Shown: positions 54,384-64,000 of the stretch, in pieces
Numbering within the stretch: the stretch's first letter is position 1
Layout: each line of letters opens with the position of its first letter
From: Rotaria sp. Silwood1
Lineage: Eukaryota; Rotifera; Eurotatoria; Philodinida; Philodinidae
DNA: 64,000 nucleotides
Assembly (NCBI GenBank): GCA_905250075.1
Contig: CAJNOP010000937.1
Span: 5,318 to 69,317 of the forward strand
Direction of reading: 5' to 3'
Notes under the pieces: generated by a model
Told to the model about the DNA's origin: nothing
Databases searched by the model: none
What the model saw: the letters and a program-made list of their open reading frames with translations, nothing else
Position numbers and translations under genes: made by a program

Positions 54384-56475
54384 AAATGTGAGTCGAAACT
54401 AAGTTTCCAGGCAAGATGACAATATCATTTTGTGTTTCTTTACAGTACAGCTCTTTAAAGTGAAAAAACATGCATTTTTTTCTGGAGTTTTAGATTTTGG
54501 GACTTTTATCAAATTTTGCAAAATATTCGACATCAGAGTTTCGAACGAATTGGACTTATAGCAAATTAAACATAGGTCTATTTTGCTGGCAGACATAAAG
54601 AGGCAAAGTAAGATTGAAGATATGTGAGACTGAGTTCGAGAGCGATTTCACAAACTTTGGTTCCATACACAAACGATCATTTTTAAAAGAAAAAACTCAA
54701 TTTCCGATTCTAAAAAATTCCATACCTTATCTGTAATCGAATCGAACAGTAATTTAATTAATTATGTGCAATCTACACTTGAATATTTTTGGAAATCTAC
54801 TCATTATTTTAAGCAACCAACAAATGGTACTTTAAAATCCAAATTTTTGAAAGCGAGTAGTGCACGCAAAAGTCCTGAGTTTGTTTATCTCTAGATAAGA
54901 TTTTCTTTTCATCACTTCTTTTTTATACATCTTTGTAAAAGCATCACATAATGAGACAACATATTCACTGTTAAAATCCATCGAAGTTGGTAAAACTAAT
55001 TCGAACATAATATAGAACATTTGACCCCTAAGTGTCATCATTCAAGTAAAATCACAAAAAAAACTTCTTTTGATTGACGAAAGCTATAGTAAATGCTTTA
55101 TTTTTGATTCAATCAACAACGGCAGCTACATTTTCAATTTTTTTTTTATCATGAAATCTAAGAAAGAACTAAAAACAATGTAATCCTAGCATTTACTTCA
55201 TCAAGTTTTAAAATAAATGAAATAATCCTACAGTTTTCAGGATCAAATGCAGGGAAAAAGAATCGGTACATTGTATCATTAGTTTTAAACATGTGTGAAC
55301 AAACCTTTTATGAAACGAAAACTTTTCCGATTATGCTGAAAAAGTACTTGAAAAGAAACATGTATTCTAAGAAGTTTTCCTTTAAAAATACCTAGTTAGT
55401 TGTTCAAAAATCAGTTCTGATGAATCAAGACTAGTCCGACAGGTTAGAAGAACACGATCCATCCGACATCAGAAAAGTTTCGATTTCGCCTAGCGGAGTT
55501 ACAGAAAATGGTTTTTTTCTCTAAGTTTTTATGAGAACCGCCACGGTGTGCTGTGTTTCCAATTTGATGACCTTCCAAAGTCGACACTTCGTTCTAACCT
55601 AGTTTAAAATATTTCTCTAGACTAGATGGAAATGAATGCTTATGTTTTACGTTTCTGAATCATAGATGAAATCACATCTCAGCATATGGAGTCAGATATT
55701 CAAAGGAGAAGTTGACAAGTATTTAGTTAATAAAAAAAAAACTTTATTGCTCGATCTAATATTTTTTACAGGGACTATTGTCTCTCTCGATGTACAGTGA
55801 GCCCAATACTGATGCTTTAGTCAACTTCTAATGAGAATACTAATTATATCGGAGAACAGAGAGATCAAAATAGGCCAAATATGGATAAGATCATTCTCGA
55901 ACAACTCGCAACTATTTGGGTGTGGGTGTGGGTGTGAACCGGCCTCTTCTCTTCATCGATACACTGGCCTCCACATCCATACCCACTCACACCCACACCC
56001 TTGAAAATATAACTGAAAGTTGAAGCCGTAGTAAAATTCTCATCAGTAATTTCTTTTTAAAATGTGAAAACTGAAAATTTGAGACTTCAGGTTATTGTAA
56101 ATTTTCATAAATTAAATTTACAAAACAACTGAAATTGAATTTAAGGGATTTTGAACTTCGATTTTATGTTTGCAAACGAGAACAGACGTTCAATACAAGT
56201 TTGGTTCAAATCTATAGTTTGTAGAGCAAAGATATACTCTATACAGTTCTCTTCTATGGAAAGGAGGCAGATATTGATGCAGATATTTTTTGACACTCTT
56301 CTCTTTTTTGTTACAAAGATAAGGAAAGAACATTGTTGAGTACGTATCAACTCACAAAGATGCTTCTGCTGTATCAACATTAGATATTTAACTTCGTCAT
56401 TTATTGCATGCACTTTTTTCATATTTTAACTGCTGCTATCTCATGAAACATTCGTACTGTATTCAATTTTCCAAA
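54384..56475. other. gene-free stretch
   Basis: Contains the foldback at 55918-56000. A 69-codon minus-strand frame at 54832-55041 (MMTLRGQMFYIMFELVLPTS) is protein-like but unrecognised. The pair of opposite frames near 56141-56422 is not credible. No gene is supported. Confidence 0.3.
55918..56000. repeat. telomere-like foldback, clear
   Basis: GGGTGTGGGTGTGGGTGTGA is followed, after about 35 bp, by CCACATCCATACCCACTCAC and ACCCACACCC. Exact TGTGGG and CCCACA words are present. Confidence 0.8.
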
Positions 56476-57991
<1,516 letters not shown>

Positions 57992-59152
57992 TTGCGACAT
58001 GAAACTTAACAAGCAAATCCATATTCCATTCGATTTATTTTTTTTTAACTTTTTAATGGTCTACAATAAAGCAATAGACGATTTTTATAGATCACAAAAG
58101 TACAAAAAAAACAAGATAGGTGATACATGTGGAAACGATGTATTATACAATATGATTATCTTCTACTTTTCTTCAAGAGCAAAATAGGTTCGATGGTGTA
58201 GAACATACACGTTCCTTTATATTCTTGAACTTGAAGAATCACTATCGATACATAATATCGCATGTATATATACATATTACATCCGAGGAGAAAATAAGAA
58301 AAACATGGGCAGATGAATACTTAGATAAATATAAATGACACATTACAACACTCTACTTTCTTAAGAAAAAAAAAGATTTTTAGATAGAGAGAAAAATCTT
58401 TTTTTTCTTGTAGAAAATAATAACATTTTTGACATCATATAAGAAATTAATGTAGACAAGGAAAATGAACTAATGTAAGACTAGATTCAACAGAAAACAG
58501 CAAAATCTAATAGCAGGAAACAAAAGAAATAGAATGTGACCGACAACGATAGAATTTATACGAAACGTATTCGATCAAATATTATAACTTATATTGTATT
58601 AATATAAGTTGTTCATATGCTCCATTTCATGTAAGCCATGACCGATGGCATAGAGAAGCTGCTCAAACGAGTTCTTCATATTTTGCTTAATTTAAGATAC
58701 TTTTATAGAGGACAGAGTTTCATGAACTTTGACGCAAGCCGTTTTGAAAACTATTGAGCTGTTAATTTTTTTATGGCTCTTTTACGAAAAGTACTAGAAA
58801 TCAACATTTCGGCCTCTGGAGAACACTGTGCACAGCCAGGCGACAAAATCGATTTGTGAGATCTGAACCTATACCGTAGCTAGGTGTGGGTGTGAGTGCA
58901 TACGAAGAAAGCACCTATACCCTACACCCAGACCCACACTTTCTCTTATCCGATTTTCTATCAATTAGAATGACTGAAAGAGACACGGAAAAAATTGTTT
59001 TCGCTCATCAAATCTGTTTTTTTTTCTAACAGGATACTCGAACCTCTTGTTATATCAACTAATACGATAGACGTCTGCCGTGTATCTTTCACTTTTTGTC
59101 TGTTCATCTTTGTGTACTGTGTACCGTTATTGATTCTGATTATAAAAAATAG
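57992..59152. other. gene-free stretch
   Basis: 3' flank of the protease-like gene with AT-rich runs, then the foldback at 58881-58940. No gene is supported. Confidence 0.35.
58881..58940. repeat. telomere-like foldback
   Basis: TAGGTGTGGGTGTGAGTGC is followed by CACCTATACCCTACACCCAG and ACCCACACT, with a ~12-bp loop. Confidence 0.7.
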
Positions 59153-59729
59153 TTACATTAGATGAACTTCAACGAATGCGTCAAAAAATTGAACACGATA
59201 TCAAAGCTGAGTTGAGTCGAAAAAAAATCGAAATGAAACGACAATTTATTAAAAGTAAGCATGATTGTCATTAGATATGTCGCACACAGTAGTATTACAA
59301 CAAGAACAAAAATATAAGCAAAACTATCTGCTATCTTTGTTTATCTGTTTTATTTTTCTATGCATCTTAGGTATTCTAATCACACTCTGTGGCTTTCTTT
59401 GCACATGAACACCATATTCCATTGCGCTTTTCTATTCAGCATTTAGAGGCAAAGAGCATGTTACTCCACCTATGGTTACATTTATTTGTGCCTCTGTCGC
59501 AAAATCATCAGTGATCTGGATTCTAATTTTCTATATGAGAACATCTACTCACTTTCAAATACGTTATATCAAACCAAGTGTATTTTACAAACAAGACCGA
59601 CCAAGTGATGTGAGTGTACTACCAACGAATTTGCCACGAATGTATATGCATAATAAGCAGAGATCAACATTGTCAGCTTTTAATTGTATTTTACACAAAA
59701 ATATGATTGTGCCAATAATAAGAGCATGA
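59153..59729 (+). pseudogene. possible exon pair of an unrecognised gene
   Basis: Block 59153-59254 sits between an acceptor (AAAAAATAG) and a donor (AAAAGTAAGC) and encodes a charged helix, LDELQRMRQKIEHDIKAELS then RKKIEMKRQFIK, typical of a coiled coil. A second block, 59440-59729, follows a TTCTATTCAG acceptor in matching phase (FRGKEHVTPPMVTFICASVA, then KQDRPSDVSVLPTNLPRMY). A different acceptor at about 59371 would instead end the protein after SILITLCGFLCT. No start exon is seen between the foldback at 58881-58940 and this block, so the gene may have lost its 5' part. The family is not recognised. Confidence 0.35.
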
Positions 59730-61708
59730 CCTATGTGCATTCTATCTTGTTTCAATGATGTCGGAATAAACAGTCAATACATAGCGAACCACTCTTATCT
59801 CATGATCGATATCATATCCTTGTTTACTGTGTTCTCTATTTAACCTTCTCTCTTCTCTGTGTCTTCTGTCTCGTATAGAAGTTCGTGTTCTGTGTGAGAA
59901 GGACACAACTGGAATGATGTTGTAGTGTAATGAACATTCATACCAAGGATGGCGGTAGCTCTACTCCTTCAGTTTGTCAATGATCATCGTAAACAAAAAT
60001 ATAAACAAAAATAGTAAAGAAATAAGAACAAACCATTCATTCATCCTTCCATCTCTTTTTTATTACAATGATCATCATCTCTGAACAGCAACATATTTTT
60101 TATTACTACAATTATTCATAAATCAGCGGTGGCAAAGGACATATTAGGGCTTTGTAAATGCCGCAACTGCGGTGCTATTCTCTATTAGACTGTAACCCCC
60201 ACACTTTTTTCGAAAAAAACGGCTTTTCAGAGGTATGACCTTGCCCTAGAACGAAATCATTTGTTTTGATAACATGTCGAGTACAGAATTGTAAAGATGT
60301 CCAAAATTTGCAGCTTTTTGAGTAGAGTCCTGTGAGACAAGCCTTTTCATGTTATTGATTTTAACTCAGTTAGTTGCCATGATAACTCTTTTCTTCTTTC
60401 CGATGGATTAATCACGATTCATATCATACACCCGTTCTTCACACTAAAGCACGATCTTGAAATTAGAAAAAGTTTGTCGAGATCGTGAGAATATGACTAG
60501 TGTATATCAGAAATCCGTTTTTCAAAAATTCGATTCCGTTTTAGAGGCCATAAAAATGTAGGAAACGATAATCAGAAGTTGAAAGCTTTTTTATATGATC
60601 GCACATGACTCAATCTGGGAAAAAGAACATTCATATTTCAGATGTTATTTGCAATAGTTAATTGAGTTTCATTATCTCTTAGATAAGAATTTTGAAAATT
60701 TTCAGAGCAACCCCGATTGTCTTATGCGACCGGCTTGACATGCCGGTATCTACTTTGAAGTCATACAAGAATGTGTATAAAACGTTCGAAAAATATATTA
60801 TATTCAGCTCATGGATGGAGACACAACAATCATATATAAAGTCGCACTTGCCGCTAATTCTGAAGTAATGACAAAGTTCAATAGCTCGAAAGAATTGTAT
60901 CCATTTGACTTACACTTTTTTCTAATCACAGCTATATAGCTACTCAAAATTTCTATGGCATTGAAGAGTCATAAAACAAACACATTAGTAAGATATGAAA
61001 TAATTTCTTATTTATGGTCACTATCCATTTTTGATAGTTTTTAAAAACATTACACTCTATACTTTGCTCTATTTGTGACTGTAAGAGTAAGGCTTCTAGA
61101 ATTTTCCGTTCGAATACAGTAGACTTCCGTGTGTATCTGAATATTTATGCATTGTAGACTATTCTCTATCTAAAGGAAAAAAATGAGTATCCAATTAAAA
61201 ATATCTGTCCAATTCATTTTCTGATCAAATAATGCTCAGAGAAAGGTTTATTATCATTTTATAAAGTCGATCTCTTTTCCATTAGGCGAATATCATCATA
61301 GCAATTGATGAAAACTTGACATGAATATTAGTTTTCCTAAGGAATCTGTCATGAATATGTCATGGAAAATATCTTTTCTGTCAATGTCACTGTTTCTAGA
61401 CGTTAAACAAGGTTTTTTCGAACAACTTCAACAAACTGCACATTTGTCCGTTTATTTAAGATATGAGTATGGCTGTTAGTAACGCGTGGATGTCGGTATT
61501 AATGTGGGTGGATGGATGTGAGCATAGATGTAAGTGTGGGGTGTGGCTATCGGTGTTGAGGTGGGTTCAGATGTGAATGTGCATATGCTGTGAAAGAAGA
61601 TCTACACCCATACCCATCCAATAGTGGTACTAATCCTATTGGCTTTTATTATTGTGAAAGAATGGAAAATGTAATCAATATTCAACCAAAAAAAAATGAC
61701 ATGATTAT
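59730..61708. other. gene-free stretch
   Basis: AT-rich with a CTCTCTTCTCTGTGTCTTCT pyrimidine run near 59849-59868 and the telomere-like block 61502-61620. No gene is supported. Confidence 0.35.
61502..61620. repeat. telomere-like block, long degenerate G-strand
   Basis: About 80 bp of degenerate G-strand (ATGTGGGTGGATGGATGTGA, GTAAGTGTGGGGTGTGGC, GAGGTGGGTTCAGATGTG) is followed by a short C-strand part (CTACACCCATACCCATCC). Confidence 0.6.
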
Positions 61709-62716
61709 TCAATTTCGGTAGTCCGGATAAGCAGAATGATCTTGATCATAGTCAAGCTCACGCATAGCAGCAGCAAATTCTAAAGTACCGTATGAATGTC
61801 GATTGAGACTCTTAGCTCTATCCATGCTTAGCTGGACAAGTCGATCTTCCGGTATGATTAAATCATCCTTGGTAAAGGCCATTGAGCATGCATGCGATTG
61901 CATTTCTGCAGCAGCGCATAGGGTGTACGCATGGTAGTACGCAGCACCAACAGATGGTCCACAAGTGAGCAAGCCATGGTTACGCAAAATCATTATGTTC
62001 TTGTCTCCCAAATCACGCACAAGCCGTTGTTGTTCATCGTTCGATCTAACAATGCCCTCATAGTCATGATAAGCAACCTCCCCAGCTATATGTGCGGTCT
62101 GTATCAGTTCGATCATTCCACTCTTTGTTGCCGACAGCCCGGCTACAGCCCAGTAATGATTATGGAGCACGCAGTGAACGTCTGTACGAGCTCGATGAAC
62201 GCAAGAATGGATTATGATGCCTGCTTTGTTCAGTCCCATAATGTCACCCACTACACCTGGATGAATCATATTTCCATCATAATCGATTTTAATCAGTGAT
62301 GACGCAGTAATTTCACAGTAGTTCAGGCCCAAAGGGTTGATCAATAAGTAATGTTCGTCATTTGGACCAGCCACATTACAAGTAATATGATTATAGATAG
62401 ATTCTAACCACCCATTTTTTGCAGCTAGTCGGTAAGCCGCAGCCAATTCGATTCTTGCTTTCTGTTCATCAATACTAAATTCATGCAGTATAGAACGACT
62501 TAAACGTTCACGTAGGTATTGGCGAGAATATTTGTAGGAGCCAGGCATGTAGGTCCTCGGATTGAAAACATTTTGAAGATCTTCTGATGTACCTTGTGAT
62601 TTTGTGATTGCTTTCCTATCTTTATCATGTAGTGTAGCTTCATTTGCATTATTGTGCCAGCTATCATCAAAAGGAGTAGCAGAGTTATTTGGAATAGTAA
62701 GTTCTTCAGAAAGCAT
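61709..62716 (-). CDS. class II aldolase/adducin-like protein
   Basis: A single exon of 335 residues. Residues 1-75 are a polar, probably disordered extension. Residues 83-310 are the class II aldolase/adducin fold: RIELAAAYRLAAKNGWLESI, NHITCNVAGPNDEHYLLINP and GLNKAGIIIHSCVHRARTDV. The zinc ligands are His185 and His187 in CVLHNHYWAVAG and His247 in LRNHGLL. The domain matches adducin-like stand-alone proteins of bacteria, fungi and some animals more than sugar-phosphate aldolases, since no catalytic glutamate is evident at the FucA position. It may bind a metal and act on a small sugar-like or oxo substrate, but the reaction is unknown. No signal peptide is seen, so it is probably cytosolic. 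Lack of introns contrasts with the neighbouring protease gene and would fit a transferred or retro-copied gene, but this is weak evidence. Confidence 0.88.
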   Translation of the reverse strand: MLSEELTIPNNSATPFDDSWHNNANEATLHDKDRKAITKSQGTSEDLQNVFNPRTYMPGSYKYSRQYLRERLSRSILHEFSIDEQKARIELAAAYRLAAKNGWLESIYNHITCNVAGPNDEHYLLINPLGLNYCEITASSLIKIDYDGNMIHPGVVGDIMGLNKAGIIIHSCVHRARTDVHCVLHNHYWAVAGLSATKSGMIELIQTAHIAGEVAYHDYEGIVRSNDEQQRLVRDLGDKNIMILRNHGLLTCGPSVGAAYYHAYTLCAAAEMQSHACSMAFTKDDLIIPEDRLVQLSMDRAKSLNRHSYGTLEFAAAMRELDYDQDHSAYPDYRN

Positions 62717-63367
62717 CTCGAATAAAATTAAAAATCACAATGATAAAGGTAGGATCGAAAATAGAGTGTTTGTTTGATGATAGTATACGTCTGTACGTTG
62801 CCTACAGCACAGGAGAAAAGAAACAAATCTATCGCTCGCTTGGTGCACTACCAGACGAAGAAAAAGAAAAGAAATCATCTGCATTCTTTCACTTGCAATA
62901 ACAAGTAGCGGTAATACTTTATCTCATTCTACACTATCGTTATTCTTTGTTTTTTTATCTCATGCAATTAAAGAAACGCTCATCTTTCAATACCTTTTTC
63001 TTGTTTTTTCTCGTGAGAGATACCTCTAGCTATTATCAAAAAGAATCAAATGTCAATCAATAGATATGCTTTTTCAACTTAGAATTCATCTGCATTTCGA
63101 ACTACGCCGTTTTGCCCTTGACTACAACCAAGATAAACTCAGCATCATTCATACTGATGACACTCAAGATGATCTATTTGTCATTTAACTGATCAAAATG
63201 TTGAGTAATTCAGACTATTTATGATCATCCTACCACTTCTGAGTCTCTTCTTCTTCTTTCCTCTCACGTATCTGGCCTAATCAATTTTTTGTTCAACGTT
63301 CTTGTCGACTCAAAAAGTGAAAGTCGATCGACGATGATTAAAGTCTTGAGAAGTGAAAAATTGGTCA

Positions 63368-63410
63368 GGGTTTGGGTGTGGATGATAATGTTCTCTTCGT
63401 CCACATCCTA
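63368..63410. repeat. telomere-like foldback, short
   Basis: GGGTTTGGGTGTGGATG is followed by CGTCCACATCCTA with a ~13-bp loop. Confidence 0.5.
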
Positions 63411-63614
63411 TTTTGGTTGTTTACTGTGGATATGTTAATTTGTTTTTAGGTTTTGTTATCATGGTTAGTGAAGACTTCACATGTCTTGTTAGTGTACAAC
63501 ATTTAAAAAAAACAACAAAATCTAATTTATTGTAGTATGATTCATTTTTATTCGTTTTAAAGATTTGGTCATGCCTACAGTATACTTGCTCGATCAGATA
63601 TTAATGGTGATGCG

Positions 63615-63679
63615 AGGGTGTGGGTGTGGGTGCAGATGGGTTGATAATGTGATTATATTCCATCGAACCTAACCCACTC
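63615..63679. repeat. telomere-like foldback
   Basis: GAGGGTGTGGGTGTGGGTGC with AGATGGGTTG is followed by CGAACCTAACCCACTC. The G-strand part is exact TGTGGG, the C-strand part degenerate. Confidence 0.6.
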
Positions 63680-63951
63680 TTTCTTTTACAAGAAAAATAA
63701 CAAAGATAAATGATATCATTGCTATTCTTTTTCATTTTCAACGTGATATTAAATCAATTTATAAAAATATTAGGTTTGGTGATGTTTGCTAAATTTAGTG
63801 AATATTCTAGTAACAAAGACGTTTTATTTGATTTAAATGCTTGCTTCCAAAGTAAGACTATTCAAGAAGAATAATAATTACAAATGATTACAATGAATGT
63901 TTCAAATGATGGACACACACTTAGGAAAGACTTTATTAAATTATCACAAAT

Positions 63952-64000
63952 AGGGTGTGTGGTTGAGGGTTTGGATAAGGAGAAGACTTATGTGAAACAC
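63952..64000. repeat. telomere-like block cut by window end
   Basis: AGGGTGTGTGGTTGAGGGTT is the G-strand half. Any C-strand half lies outside the window. Confidence 0.45.

Larger units (their letters stand above)
62717..64000. other. gene-free stretch to window end
   Basis: Upstream flank of the aldolase-like gene, then AT-rich DNA with three telomere-like blocks. No gene is supported. Confidence 0.4.

Overview
The window reads as nuclear DNA of a bdelloid rotifer, more like the gene-poor Rotaria type than compact Adineta DNA; the genus is inference. The evidence is AT-rich DNA, GT-AG introns that are often only about 45-60 bp, NHL beta-propeller, F-box and LDLa/EGF-type genes typical of bdelloids, apparently non-metazoan genes in a metazoan setting, and many blocks of TGTGGG-like sequence (as I recall, the telomeric repeat unit of Adineta). 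An assembly gap of 986 N lies at 47411-48396.

Layout. 1-658: 3' end of an NHL-repeat gene. 659-9000: almost gene-free, with a candidate 3.9-kb TA-flanked element carrying a nested 605-bp foldback. 9403-11030: about 18 copies of a ~93-bp satellite. 11042-11203: an unlisted 53-residue secreted peptide precursor. 15612-16616: an F-box gene broken by a stop. 19348-19738: a tyrosine-kinase pseudogene. 20721-21429: a three-exon secreted gene like bacterial M15-type proteins. 23121-25708: a five-exon AAA+ ATPase. 27688-29181: an intronless BBE-type FAD oxidoreductase. 36594-37160: a small secreted SRCR-like protein. 39.7-42.1 kb: two foldback elements. 45013-45972: a second NHL propeller. 48.6-50.4 kb: a cluster of palindromes. 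51253-52876: a membrane-anchored ART/PARP-like gene with two in-frame TGA codons. 53357-54383: an LDLa/EGF receptor pseudogene. 56476-57991: an eight-exon cathepsin-L-like pseudoenzyme. 61709-62716: a class II aldolase/adducin-like gene.

The most unusual theme is a dispersed family of about 20 short foldbacks, G-strand TGTGGG-like then C-strand CCCACA-like, from 13.8 kb to the window end. One sits exactly where the LDLa/EGF gene is cut off, two others abut truncated coding fragments, and one abuts an orphan TATA promoter. A 1.2-kb nested palindrome has the same kind of sequence at its centre. I propose these are scars of telomere-like addition at double-strand breaks, or a telomere-derived foldback element; this is inference.

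The genes are independent single-gene units, and I see no operon or pathway linking them. Many are broken or catalytically altered (F-box, kinase, ART-like, LDLa/EGF, protease), which together with the repeat load suggests a decaying, perhaps subtelomeric, region.
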